From contig CAYLND010000016.1 in the NCBI GenBank assembly GCA_964384905.1, positions 1 through 40,094 on the forward strand: a DNA stretch of 40,094 nt, in the 5' to 3' direction. The position numbers were made by a program, and so were the translations under genes. The stretch comes from Gp22-AA3 sp964384905 (GTDB lineage: Bacteria; Acidobacteriota; Polarisedimenticolia; Gp22-AA2). Of the stretch, positions 15,526-24,090 are shown in pieces. Position 1 is the stretch's first letter. The number at the start of each line of letters is the position of its first letter. Below the pieces are notes generated by a model. It saw only the letters and a list, made by a program, of their open reading frames with translations, was not told the DNA's origin and did not search any database.

Positions 15526-16731
15526 ATGTCCATGAAAGGGCCTAAACCGTCGGGAAGAGGGGCCGATCCGGCTCGCGCCGAACATCGAGACAGCGGCGGG
15601 TTGCGGCGCGAATGGCTGCTTCTGGGCCTCAGTGTCACGTTCGCCCTGGCCACGGGAGGAGCCGTCGCAAGGCATGTTCTTGCCGCTCCGCTGGCGTGGC
15701 GGTATCCTCAGCTCCGCTACCGTCCGGACACCGAGCTCGTCTTCACGCTGGCTCCGCGCCAGACTGCCTTCACCGCCGACAAGCCGATACGGATCAACTC
15801 GCGGGGATTCCGCGGAGACGAGTTTGCGGATCACCCGTCCCCCGGTCGACTCCGCGTCCTCTGGCTCGGGGACTCCATCGTCTTTGGGTTTGGTGTCGCA
15901 GACGATGACATCGTGTCTCAGCGCGTCAAGAGGCGGCTGGAACAGAGTGGAATCGCGGTCGACAGTATCAATACGGGAGTTCCCGCCTACAACACCGAAC
16001 AGGAAGTGACTCTGTTGGCCCGTGAGGGGATCTCGTACCACCCGGACTGGGTGATCGTGGGGTTCTGCTGGAACGACATCAACGATCAACTGGGGGCGCG
16101 CGTGTGCCCAAGTGGCTGGCTTGTCTCGGTCACGGCAGGAGAGGGAGGCTGCGGGGTCTCGTTCCTGGAGTCTCCTGAGGGATATGCGATTCGAAACCTG
16201 CTCAAGCGCTCGCGCTTCGCCTACGCCTTCACCGAGAGCGCGCGTGCCGTGCACGATCGGGTCGCTCCTGACGACCACGCGCTGTTCCGGAGCGAGGTCC
16301 TGGAAGGGCGGGACACGGAGCGCGTGGTGGCAGGCTGGCGACGGGTCGAGGCGGCGCTCCACCGTCTGGCCACACTCGAAGAGACGAACGGCTTCCGCGC
16401 GCTGATCGTGGCGTTTCCGCTGCCGCTCGCCCTGGATCGGTCGTTTCCACACAGCGAGTATCCATCCTACCTTCGGGACATCGCGGAGCGCGAGGGCATC
16501 CCGCTGCTGGATCTCGAGCCATCCTTCAGAAAGTCCTATCAGGGTCACGATTCGCTGTTCATTCCCTATGATGCGGAACATCCCAACGCGGCCGGCCACG
16601 ATCTCGAGGCACAACAGATCGCCACGTACCTTGCGACCCACGCGCGAGAGTCGCGAACGCCGCCTCGGGCGGCACCAGAAGAGCTACCCGTCTCGCGAGA
16701 TTCCGATGTGCGGCATCGCCGGCTACGTTAA
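15526..16731 (+). CDS. Membrane-anchored SGNH/GDSL hydrolase-fold protein
   Basis: A 401-residue protein with a charged N terminus, one hydrophobic anchor (about residues 30-52) and a periplasmic SGNH domain. Blocks in order are INSRGFRGDEF (an N-S-x-G-x-R-G element shared with the other two paralogues), the nucleophile block LWLGDSIVFGFG, the Asn block GFCWNDIND, and DAEHPNAAGH with the catalytic Asp/His. It probably adds or removes O-acetyl or other acyl groups on the exported polymer. The start is ATG 15526 or ATG 15532. It heads a plus-strand operon and overlaps the amidotransferase gene by 26 nt. The 84-nt space to the divergent methyltransferase contains no promoter I can assign with confidence. 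Confidence 0.84.
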   Translation: MSMKGPKPSGRGADPARAEHRDSGGLRREWLLLGLSVTFALATGGAVARHVLAAPLAWRYPQLRYRPDTELVFTLAPRQTAFTADKPIRINSRGFRGDEFADHPSPGRLRVLWLGDSIVFGFGVADDDIVSQRVKRRLEQSGIAVDSINTGVPAYNTEQEVTLLAREGISYHPDWVIVGFCWNDINDQLGARVCPSGWLVSVTAGEGGCGVSFLESPEGYAIRNLLKRSRFAYAFTESARAVHDRVAPDDHALFRSEVLEGRDTERVVAGWRRVEAALHRLATLEETNGFRALIVAFPLPLALDRSFPHSEYPSYLRDIAEREGIPLLDLEPSFRKSYQGHDSLFIPYDAEHPNAAGHDLEAQQIATYLATHARESRTPPRAAPEELPVSRDSDVRHRRLR

Positions 16732-17845
16732 CGTCGATCCGTCCCAACCAGCCGACCCTGAGGTCGTGCGCTCGATGACCGGCTCCCTCGTTCATCGTGG
16801 CCCCGACGACGAAGGGTTTCACGTGCAGGGAGGCGTCGCTCTGGGCATGCGGCGCCTGGCGATCATCGATCTGCAGACCGGCCGGCAGCCGATCGCGAAC
16901 GAGGACGGCAGCGTCTGGATCGTGTTCAACGGCGAGGTCTACAACTATCTCCCGCTGCGCGAGGAGCTGATCTCACGGGGGCATCGATTCACGAGCCGCT
17001 CGGATACCGAGGTGCTGGTGCATCTCTACGAAGAGCGGGGAGACGAGTTCGTCACGGCCATCAATGCCATGGCGGCGCTGGCCCTCTGGGACGGGCGGAG
17101 ACGCCGCCTGATCCTGGCCCGGGACCGGATCGGCAAGAAGCCGCTGCACTACGCGCTGACGCGCGAAGCGTTCGTCTTCGGCTCGGAGATCAAGGCGCTC
17201 CTCCGGCATCCCGCGGTCGAGGCGGAGATCGACGCCGGCTCGCTCGCGCGCTATCTCGTCCACGAGTACGTCCCCGGACCCAGGACGATCTACCGGGGAA
17301 TCATGAAGCTGCGGCCCGGCCACCTGGGAATCTTCGAGGGCGGCCGGTTCACGGAGCGTCCCTACTGGGACGTTCCGGGACCAACGGTCCCGGGCCGACC
17401 GATGGACGCGGAGTCCGCCGCGCGAGTCGAGGAGGAGATCCGGGAGACGCTCCTGGATGCGGTCAAGTGCCGCCTGATGTCCGACGTTCCTCTCGGGGTG
17501 TTCCTGTCGGGCGGAATCGATTCGACGTCGATCGTGGCCTGCATGTCACGGGCCGCACCGGGCCGGGTCCGCAGCTTCTCCATGGCCTTCAAGGAGCCGT
17601 CCTTCGACGAATCGGCCCACTCCCGCGCGGCGGCATGCCATTTCGAGACGGTGCACGAGGAGCGCGTCATGACGCCGGGCGAGATGCTGGACGTGCTGCC
17701 CGTGCTGGCGTCCCGGATCGACGAACCGCTGGGCGACGCGTCGATCCTGCCCACGTTTCTTCTGTCGCGGTTCGCGCGCGAGAAGGTGACCGTGGCGCTC
17801 GGAGGGGACGGAGGCGACGAGCTCCTGGCGGGCTTTCCGACCTAA
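16706..17845 (+). pseudogene. asnB: Asparagine synthase-like amidotransferase, N-terminal 379 codons (ends at an in-frame TAA)
   Basis: ATG 16706 is followed directly by TGC, so Cys2 is the N-terminal nucleophile of a class II glutamine amidotransferase (MCGIAGYVN). The glutaminase domain shows HRGPDDEG, RRLAIIDL, FNGEVYNY and SDTEVLVHLYEE. The synthetase domain starts with the ATP-binding PP-loop VFLSGGIDST (SGGIDS at 268-273), then ALGGDGGDELLAGFPT. The family continues YQAHRLA, and the next bases encode exactly that after a TAA at 17843-17845, so a TAC-to-TAA change or base error ended the frame. The intact protein would be about 630 residues. In polysaccharide loci such enzymes amidate uronic acids or make an amidated precursor. 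It is called broken only as assembled; the true gene is probably whole. Confidence 0.85.
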
Positions 17846-17900
17846 CAGGCACATCGTCTGGCGCCGGTTTACGGAAGTCTGCCGGGCGGGGTTCGGAGCG
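17846..17900 (+). pseudogene. asnB: Continuation of the amidotransferase frame after the stop
   Basis: Reading on in the same frame after the TAA gives QAHRLAPVYGSLPGGVRS, the expected family sequence. The frame is therefore preserved up to the N gap and only one codon is wrong. Confidence 0.8.
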
Positions 17901-17910
17901 NNNNNNNNNN
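17901..17910. other. Assembly gap (10 N)
   Basis: Ten N characters mark a scaffold join of unknown true length. Both flanks carry sequence problems: the stop codon 56 nt to the left and an alaS fragment immediately to the right. Confidence 0.98.
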
Positions 17911-18095
17911 TTTCGGGCTGCTTCCCGCCAGCCTCGGCGAAAACAGGACGCCCGTCGCCGCCGCCGCCGACGACCGGCGCAATCTCTTTCACGATCTGCC
18001 CGGCCTTGATCCGGCTCGTGAGATCCGGCGTCACCGCGACGATGATCTGCACCTTGCCATCGTTGGCTGATGCGATCACGACCACCCCCGACTTC
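17911..18095 (-). pseudogene. alaS: Fragment of alanyl-tRNA synthetase C-terminal DHHA1 domain
   Basis: On the minus strand about 60 codons read LKSGVVVIASANDGKV, then TPDLTSRIKAGQIVKEIAP, then VVGGGGDGRPVFAEAGGK and QPE, where the N gap cuts it. This is the DHHA1 domain at the C terminus of bacterial AlaRS, including the conserved G-rich GGGGxGRPxxAxAGG motif. It has no start, no rest of the gene and no stop. It sits inside the amidotransferase gene in the opposite orientation. The right edge lies somewhere in 18085-18100, where both readings are plausible. The most likely explanation is a mis-joined contig end from elsewhere in the genome or metagenome; a real insertion is less likely. Confidence 0.85.
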
Positions 18096-18779
18096 AGTTT
18101 CGATTTCAGGGCGAAGAAATTCATCAGCGGCGCGGGGCAGGCGCCCGAGATCCGCAACCAGATCTGGCTCGGTTCGTTCTCGGGCGCCGATGCGTTGTCA
18201 ATTCTCAACCCGGACTTGCGGAACCCGCTCGCGACCACCGATCTCTTCGACGAGGTCAGGCGTCAGATGGCACAGGCACCGGCCTCCGATCCGATCGGCA
18301 GGCTGCAGTACGTCGACCTGAAGATGTACTTGCAGGACGATGTCCTGGTGAAGGTCGATCGGGCCAGCATGGTCTGCTCGCTCGAGGTGCGGGCCCCGCT
18401 GCTGGACTACCGCTTCGTCGAGCTGATCTCGAGGCTGCCGACCTCCTGGAAGCTGCGCGGGATGACGACCAAGCACGTCTTCAAGCGTGCCATGCGGCCC
18501 TGGCTTCCTGCCGGAATCGTCGACCGGCCGAAGAAAGGGTTCGGGATACCGATCGCCGAGTGGCTGCGCGGGCCGCTGCGGGCCATGATGCTGGATCTCC
18601 TGGATCCGGCGCGTCTGAAGCGGCAGGGTCTCCTGGAGCCCGGCGCGGTCACCCGCCTGGTCAACGACCACCTCGCGGGAAGGCGCGACAATCGCAAGCC
18701 GATCTGGACCCTTCTGATGATGCAGCTCTGGACGGAGCACTGGGGAAAGGTGCGTCCACGTGAAGCCGTCCCTGCTTGA
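18090..18779 (+). pseudogene. asnB: Asparagine synthase-like amidotransferase, C-terminal part
   Basis: From GAC 18090 the frame resumes typical AsnB sequence: DFSFDFRAKKFISGAG, EIRNQIWLGSF, then YVDLKMYLQDDVLVKVDRAS, LEVRAPLLDYRFVELI, and RPKKGFGIPIAEWLRGPLR, ending at TGA 18777-18779. About 229 codons remain. The upstream part of this open frame (18006-18089) is the reverse of alaS and is not amidotransferase. By comparison with the family, roughly 15-25 residues between the two halves are missing or hidden in the gap. The next gene starts inside its last codons. Confidence 0.85.
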
Positions 18780-19794
18780 GCATCTGGTCTGCCCGGCCTG
18801 CGTCGGGCGCCTCGACCTCACGGCCAGCGCATCGCAAGGCGCCGAAGTGATGGAAGGGGCGCTGCGCTGCCGGGGCTGCCACGCCGCCTGGCCGGTGCGC
18901 CGCGGCGTACCGCGTTTCGTGGAGCCGCACAGCATGAAGGAATCGGCCAGGACCGCTTCGGCCTTCGGTTGGGAGTGGAAGGCCTTCCCGTGGCTCGCCG
19001 ATCACCACGAGCAGCAGTTCATGGACTGGATCGCGCCGGCCGACAGGACCACGTTCCGCGGACGGGTCGTGCTGGAAGGCGGCTGCGGGAAGGGAAGGCA
19101 CACGCGTCTTGCGGCGCGCTACGGAGCCGCGGCGATCATCGGCGTCGACCTCTCCGAGGCGGTCGACGCGGCGTTCGACAACACGAGGGGGGAGGCGAAC
19201 GCCCACATCGTCCAGGCCGACCTGCTGCGGCTGCCGCTGCGACCGGCCTCGTGCGATTACGCGTTTTCCGTGGGTGTCTTGCACCATCTTTCCGATCCGG
19301 CCGCGGGCTTTCGGGCGCTTGCGGGGACGGTCCGGCCAGGAGGCTCCCTCTCCGTCTGGGTCTACGGCGCCGAGAACAACGCCTGGATCACGAGGATCGT
19401 GTCGCCGCTTCGGGTCGGGCTGACCTCCCGGCTGCCGCCGCGACTGCTGCACGCCCTTGCCTTCGCGCTGTCACTGCCGGTCTGGCTCGTCCTTGCGATC
19501 GTCTATCGGCCGGCCCGGCGCCCCGGGCTGTCGTGGTTGCGGCGCTTCCTGTTCTATGACCCGTACCTGTCGTACATCAGTCAGTTCCCGTTCCGGGAGA
19601 TCCATCACATCGTCCACGATCATCTGGCGGCCCCCGTGGCGCACTATCTGCGGCGCGAGATCGTCGAGGAGTGGTACCGTAGCGTCGGCGCGCGCGACAC
19701 CGTGATCGCCTGGCACAACCGCAACAGCTGGCGGGGATACGGAGTGCTGCCGGCCGCCGCGGACGCCGAAGCCGCCGGCGGGCGAACCTCATGA
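18760..19794 (+). CDS. Methyltransferase with N-terminal Trm112-like zinc ribbon
   Basis: A 344-residue protein. Residues 1-50 form a Trm112-like zinc ribbon with Cys at 11, 14, 37 and 40 (CPAC and CRGC), followed by WPVRRGVPRFV. A class I SAM methyltransferase core follows: VVLEGGCGKGRHT (motif I), IIGVDLSEAVD (motif II), SCDYAFSVGVLHHLSDP (motif IV) and VRPGGSLSVWVYG. A hydrophobic stretch (about 218-248) and a C-terminal domain with FREIHHIVHDHLAAP and WHNRNSWRGYG complete it. Fusions of this type are common in O-antigen and exopolysaccharide clusters, where they methylate sugars or lipid-linked intermediates. GTG 18760 overlaps the amidotransferase stop by 20 nt. The substrate is unknown. 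Confidence 0.85.
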   Translation: MKPSLLEHLVCPACVGRLDLTASASQGAEVMEGALRCRGCHAAWPVRRGVPRFVEPHSMKESARTASAFGWEWKAFPWLADHHEQQFMDWIAPADRTTFRGRVVLEGGCGKGRHTRLAARYGAAAIIGVDLSEAVDAAFDNTRGEANAHIVQADLLRLPLRPASCDYAFSVGVLHHLSDPAAGFRALAGTVRPGGSLSVWVYGAENNAWITRIVSPLRVGLTSRLPPRLLHALAFALSLPVWLVLAIVYRPARRPGLSWLRRFLFYDPYLSYISQFPFREIHHIVHDHLAAPVAHYLRREIVEEWYRSVGARDTVIAWHNRNSWRGYGVLPAAADAEAAGGRTS

Positions 19795-20855
19795 CCGAGA
19801 CGACGCTATCGATCGTGGTGCCGCTGTTCAACGAGCGGGAGAACGTCGACGCGCTGCACGCCGAGATCGTCGCCGCGATGTCCTCGGCGGGCTTCGGAGC
19901 GAGGGCATGGGAAGTGATCTACGTCGACGACGGCAGCACCGACGGAACTCATGACCGGCTGAGGGCGGCGCACCAAAGCCACCCGGGCCAGGTGTCGGTC
20001 GTCCGCCTGCGCCGCAACTTTGGTCAGACGGCGGCCCTCGCGGCCGGGTTCGATCAGGCCCGCGGCCGGGTGATCGTGACGATGGACGGTGATCTGCAGA
20101 ACGACCCTGCCGATATCGCGCCGCTGGTCGAGGAATTGGGCAAGGGGTACGACGTCGTCAGCGGCTGGCGGCGCCCCCGGCGCGACGCGCTCCTGACCCG
20201 GCGGCTCCCGTCGCTGGCCGGCAACTGGCTCATCGGTGCCGTGACGGGGGTCTCCCTGCACGACTACGGTTGCACGCTCAAGGCCTACCGTCGCGAGATC
20301 CTCGAACAGATGACCCTGTACGGCGAGATGCATCGGTTCCTCCCGGCTCAGGCCCACTGGGTCGGTGCGAGGATCGGCGAGCGGCCGGTCCATCATCGTC
20401 CACGCATCCGGGGGAAATCGAAGTACGGTCTCTGGCGGGTCTACCGGGTCCTCCTCGACCTGGTCACGGTGCGATTCCTCGGGGTGCACGGCACAAAGCC
20501 ACTGCACGCCTTCGGGGCTCTGGGGTGCGTGTTCGGCGCGCTCGGAGTCGCCACGATCGGCGTTCTCGCCTACCTCAAGTACACGACCGGCGTCAGCTTC
20601 ATCCAGTCGCCGCTGCTGCTGCTGTCGGCGCTGTTCGTCATCCTGGGCGGACAGAGCTTTCTGCTCGGGCTGCTCGCGGAAATTTCCGTCCGCACCTACT
20701 ACGAGTCGCAGCAGAAGCCGATCTACATCATCAAGGAGATGCACCGGACCGGGGAGCCGGGGTCGATGCGCGATCCAGGGCCGGGCGAGCCGCAGGTAAG
20801 CGGCGCGTCGACCGGCGGAGCGGGCCGCGGCGGCAAGGCCTGGGATCGCGACTGA
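19791..20855 (+). CDS. DPM1/GtrB-type GT2 polyprenyl-phosphate glycosyltransferase
   Basis: A 354-residue protein. The GT-A domain shows LSIVVPLFNERENVD, EVIYVDDGSTDGT and the metal-binding VTMDGDLQNDP. RRNFGQTAALAAGFDQARG is characteristic of the dolichol/undecaprenyl-phosphate mannose or glucose synthase group. Two C-terminal membrane helices (about 237-262 and 272-302) anchor it, as in GtrB and ArnC. It makes a polyprenyl-phosphate sugar at the cytoplasmic face, which GT-C enzymes use in the periplasm. The GT-C proteins at 24071, 31934 and 33400 are candidate users. ATG 19791 overlaps the previous stop as ATGA. The tail of about 40 residues is Gly/Pro/Arg-rich and outside the family core. 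Confidence 0.9.
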   Translation: MTETTLSIVVPLFNERENVDALHAEIVAAMSSAGFGARAWEVIYVDDGSTDGTHDRLRAAHQSHPGQVSVVRLRRNFGQTAALAAGFDQARGRVIVTMDGDLQNDPADIAPLVEELGKGYDVVSGWRRPRRDALLTRRLPSLAGNWLIGAVTGVSLHDYGCTLKAYRREILEQMTLYGEMHRFLPAQAHWVGARIGERPVHHRPRIRGKSKYGLWRVYRVLLDLVTVRFLGVHGTKPLHAFGALGCVFGALGVATIGVLAYLKYTTGVSFIQSPLLLLSALFVILGGQSFLLGLLAEISVRTYYESQQKPIYIIKEMHRTGEPGSMRDPGPGEPQVSGASTGGAGRGGKAWDRD

Positions 20856-20859
20856 TCCC
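20842..20859 (+). other. Hairpin over the stop codon of the GT2 gene
   Basis: GGGATC (20842-20847), loop GCGACT, GATCCC (20854-20859): a perfect 6-bp stem that contains the TGA stop in its loop and right arm. There is no T-run, so termination is uncertain. Confidence 0.5.
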
Positions 20860-20875
20860 GGAATCGTAATCAGCA

Positions 20876-20908
20876 CCGCCGGCACGATGGCTCCCGGGCG
20901 TCCGGCGG
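20876..20908 (+). other. Inverted repeat CCGCCGG-N19-CCGGCGG
   Basis: Perfect 7-bp arms at 20876-20882 and 20902-20908 lie between the GT2 gene and the kelch gene. With the preceding hairpin it may act in 3'-end formation. It lacks the T-run of an intrinsic terminator. Confidence 0.4.
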
Positions 20909-20972
20909 CTGCAACCCTTCCGGCCGGATTGTGACAAAGTTGAAACGGCCGGCCGCCAGCTTTCCCTCCGTC

Positions 20973-21001
20973 TTGACAGCCCTCCGGTATGAGCGTACTA
21001 A
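20973..21001 (+). promoter_or_regulatory. Candidate sigma-70-type promoter of the kelch gene
   Basis: A perfect -35 TTGACA (20973-20978), a 17-nt spacer and a weak -10 TACTAA (20996-21001). Transcription would start near 21008, which places ATG 20989 upstream of the transcript and supports GTG 21094 as the translation start. It is the only good TTGACA/17-nt combination noticed in an intergenic region here. Confidence 0.5.
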
Positions 21002-21093
21002 GCATCGTAAGAGCCATCGACAGTAGGGTCAGCCGACGGTGGCGATGCTCAGCTCCGGGACCCAAGCCAGGGGTACCGGGTAGTCGGGAGCCC

Positions 21094-24090
21094 GTGCGCC
21101 GCCTTCTCCTGGTCATCGTTTCCCTCATGACGTGGCCCTGCCTGACCGCGAGGGCATTCGCCCGCGATCTCACGTTCGAGGAGCGCATCAAGGCGCAGGA
21201 GGCGATCGAGCGGGTCTACTACGCTCACCAGGCCGGAGCGACGAAGCGGTTCGAAGAGGCTGTCACGCGTCCGCTCCTGGAGCGCAAGGTCAGCACCTAT
21301 CTCAAACAGACGGTCGCGCTCGAGACGCTCTGGCATGTCCCGATCACGGCGGACGCCCTGCAGCACGAGCTGCGGCGCGTCAGGCAATCGACCCGCGCAC
21401 CGGAGCGCCTGGAGGAGATCTTCCAGGCGCTCGGGCACGACGATGTCCTGATTCAGGAATGCTTCGTGCGGCCGGTCCTCGTGGACCGTCTGGCGAGAGC
21501 CTTCCTGCGCTCCGACGAGAGATTTCAGGGAGCGGCGAAAAGCCAGGTGGACAAGCTGCGCAGGGCCCTGCTGCGCAATCCGCGGGCGACACCCGACCAG
21601 GGAATCGAGATGCAGGTCGTCGACGTCATCCTCCGGGGCGGCCGGGCCGGGAAGGGTGAGGAGCATGCGCCCGAATGGGACATGGAGCATGGCGCGCTCA
21701 AGCACCGCGTGCAAGGCTCCGAGTTCGAGCGCCTGCGATCGCGCGCACCAGGGAAAGCGGGGGAGGTGGGTCCGGTAGTCGAAGGACCGGAGAGCTTCGA
21801 CGTCCAGGTCCTGCTCGAGGCGTCCCAGGACTCGTTCCGGGTCGCCGCCTACTCGATCAAGAAGGTGTCCTGGGGCGAATGGTGGGCCGATGCGAGCCCG
21901 CGGTTCAACGACCTCGCGGTGAGGGCCGTGGCGCGCCCGGCCGATTTCCAGGCGATTCAGGCCCCCATGGCACCCGAGTCCGGTTCGACCAATTGCGTCG
22001 CCGACGACACCTGGGTGAGCGACGGTCTCGCCGATCCCACGGCCAACCGTCCGCAGGGACGAAGCGGTCACTCCGCGGTGTGGACCGGGAACCGGATGAT
22101 CGTGTGGGGAGGCAGTGGCGATTTCGCTCCCTTGAGCTCGGGAGCGAGCTTCGATCCCGTGACCTCGACCTGGACCGAGATGACGACTCTCGACGCTCCC
22201 TCCCCGCGCACCGCTCACGTCGGCGTCTGGACCGGCTCGCTGATGGTGGTGTGGGGAGGCGTGACCGGCGACGATCACCGGATGACCGGCGGCCGGTACG
22301 ATCCGCTCGCCGATGCATGGTCGCCCACGAGCGTGGCGGGTTCTCCATTCTGGAATGTCTACCGCGTCGGCGCCAGTGCCGTCTGGACGGGGACAGAGAT
22401 GATTGTGTGGGGCGGGCGGGACACCGGAGAGATCTCCTACGGCGGCGGAGGGAGATACGACCCCGCGCAGGATACGTGGGCGCCGGTGTCCCCGGCGGGC
22501 GCTCCGACCGCTCGCGCCTATCACAGCTCGGTCTGGACCGGCAGCGCCATGCTCGTCTGGGGCGGCTTTGCGCGACCCTTCGGCTTCGGGCCGGACACCT
22601 GGTACGCGGACGGCTACGCGTACTCGCCCGCCTCTGATTCGTGGACGCCTCTGAGCGGCGTCGGAGCCCCTTCGCCGCGCGAGAACCACGCGGCGATCTG
22701 GACCGGCCTGAACATGCTGATCTGGGGAGGAGACGGTCCCGATTCCGTTCTGGGCGATGGGGCCGCCTACGATTCGGCCAACGACTCCTGGGCGACGATC
22801 CCGGCAGACGGAGCGCCTCCGCCGACGGCAACAGCGGGCCTGTTCGAGCGCGCCGCCGCGGCGGTATGGGCCGACCCCGTGATGATCGTCTGGGGTCACG
22901 ACAATCTCGGGTCAGGGATCGGCGGAAGGTTCGACACGATCGCGCGAACGTGGAAGCCGGTCACGACCGACGGAGCCCCCCCGACTCCCAGTGGATTCAC
23001 CTCTGTCTGGACCGGTGCGGAGATGATCGTCTGGGGCGGCGGAGGCCTGGACACCGGCGGGGCCTATCGGATCGATCAATCGCCCGACGCCGACCTGGAT
23101 GGCTTCACGGTCTGCGCAGGAGACTGCGACGACTCGAACTCGAGGGTCCATCCGGGGGCGGCCGAGCTGTGCAACGGGCACGACGACAACTGCGACGGCC
23201 GGATCGATGAAGGCTTCGCTCTGGGAGCGAGCTGCGTGAGCCCTGTCGACGCGTGCCACCAGAAGGTCGGCACCCAGGTCTGCGACGCCGCCGGCACGGG
23301 AACGCAGTGTGACGGCGTCGTCGTCTTCCACGATCCCGATGCCCCGACGATCACGGTGGCGCCGTCCCCCGCCGTCCTCTGGCCGCCCAATCACCGGATG
23401 GTCGGCGTGACGATGTCGGTCGCGGCGAGCGATCTCTGCAGCCAGCCGGTCGTATCGCTCGAATCGGTCACCAGCAGCGAGCCGGCCGATACCGCCGGGC
23501 CCCTGGACGGCGACACGAGTGTCGACGTCGGAGCCAGCGACCTGGGCTCGGCCGATTTCAGCGTCGATCTCCGCGCCGAGCGTGATGGCGCAGGTGCCGG
23601 CCGCGTCTACCAGGTCACCTACTCGGCGGTCGACGCCTCGGGCAACCGGTCGGTCGGCAGCGCGTCCATCTTGGTTCCCCACGACCAGGGGGGCGTCTCC
23701 GAGCCTCTCCTGCTATGGCTGGAGAATGGCGAGGCCGGCACGCGGCTGAAGTGGGACGCCGTACCCGGGGCCTCGTCTTATCAGGTGGTGCGCGGGAGCG
23801 TCGGCAGTCTCGGGGAAGCCGGCGACAACATCGATCTCGGAACGGTGACCTGCATCCTGCCCGACTCCAGCGCGACGAGCACGCAGGGACACGAGGACGC
23901 CGACAATCCCGCCCCGGGCGAGGCGTTCTTCTACGTGGCCGCGTACAACGATGGCAGCGACAGCGGCTTCGGGACGGAGACCGCCCCCAAACCCAGGATC
24001 ATGACAGGCGGAGGGTGCGGAGTGGCCGTCGGGCTCAATCCCGCTCCGGTTCAGGCGGACCGCAAGAATCGTGAGTCCCGCCGGCACTGA
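21094..24090 (+). CDS. Exported kelch beta-propeller protein with MopE-type metal-binding motif
   Basis: A 998-residue protein from GTG 21094, whose product starts with a clean signal peptide (RRLLLVIVSLMTWPCLTARAFA). The frame is open to ATG 20989, but that lies within the candidate promoter. Residues about 25-260 form a charged, mostly helical region I cannot name (FEERIKAQEAIERVYYAHQ). Residues about 306-656 hold seven repeats built on AVWTGxxMIVWGG, predicting a seven-bladed propeller. Around 666-708 comes a MopE-like Asp/Cys cluster (DADLDGFTVCAGDCDD, AAELCNGHDDNCDGRIDEG). It is followed by an LWPPNHRMV beta-sandwich and an Fn3-like domain (WDAVPGASSYQVVRG). This is a surface or secreted protein of unknown role. 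The next gene starts 20 nt before its stop. Confidence 0.85.
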   Translation: MRRLLLVIVSLMTWPCLTARAFARDLTFEERIKAQEAIERVYYAHQAGATKRFEEAVTRPLLERKVSTYLKQTVALETLWHVPITADALQHELRRVRQSTRAPERLEEIFQALGHDDVLIQECFVRPVLVDRLARAFLRSDERFQGAAKSQVDKLRRALLRNPRATPDQGIEMQVVDVILRGGRAGKGEEHAPEWDMEHGALKHRVQGSEFERLRSRAPGKAGEVGPVVEGPESFDVQVLLEASQDSFRVAAYSIKKVSWGEWWADASPRFNDLAVRAVARPADFQAIQAPMAPESGSTNCVADDTWVSDGLADPTANRPQGRSGHSAVWTGNRMIVWGGSGDFAPLSSGASFDPVTSTWTEMTTLDAPSPRTAHVGVWTGSLMVVWGGVTGDDHRMTGGRYDPLADAWSPTSVAGSPFWNVYRVGASAVWTGTEMIVWGGRDTGEISYGGGGRYDPAQDTWAPVSPAGAPTARAYHSSVWTGSAMLVWGGFARPFGFGPDTWYADGYAYSPASDSWTPLSGVGAPSPRENHAAIWTGLNMLIWGGDGPDSVLGDGAAYDSANDSWATIPADGAPPPTATAGLFERAAAAVWADPVMIVWGHDNLGSGIGGRFDTIARTWKPVTTDGAPPTPSGFTSVWTGAEMIVWGGGGLDTGGAYRIDQSPDADLDGFTVCAGDCDDSNSRVHPGAAELCNGHDDNCDGRIDEGFALGASCVSPVDACHQKVGTQVCDAAGTGTQCDGVVVFHDPDAPTITVAPSPAVLWPPNHRMVGVTMSVAASDLCSQPVVSLESVTSSEPADTAGPLDGDTSVDVGASDLGSADFSVDLRAERDGAGAGRVYQVTYSAVDASGNRSVGSASILVPHDQGGVSEPLLLWLENGEAGTRLKWDAVPGASSYQVVRGSVGSLGEAGDNIDLGTVTCILPDSSATSTQGHEDADNPAPGEAFFYVAAYNDGSDSGFGTETAPKPRIMTGGGCGVAVGLNPAPVQADRKNRESRRH

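Noticed and set aside
17911..18095. A real alaS gene or tRNA-synthetase paralogue
   Set aside because: Only the last DHHA1 part is present, cut by the N gap, with no start or stop; a mis-join is the simpler explanation.
16706..18779. A genuine insertion or decay of the amidotransferase gene
   Set aside because: Both halves are well conserved in the same frame and all defects cluster at an assembly gap.
20989..21093. ATG 20989 as start of the kelch protein
   Set aside because: It lies between the -35 and -10 boxes of the candidate promoter, has no ribosome binding site, and adds a basic stretch before the signal peptide.
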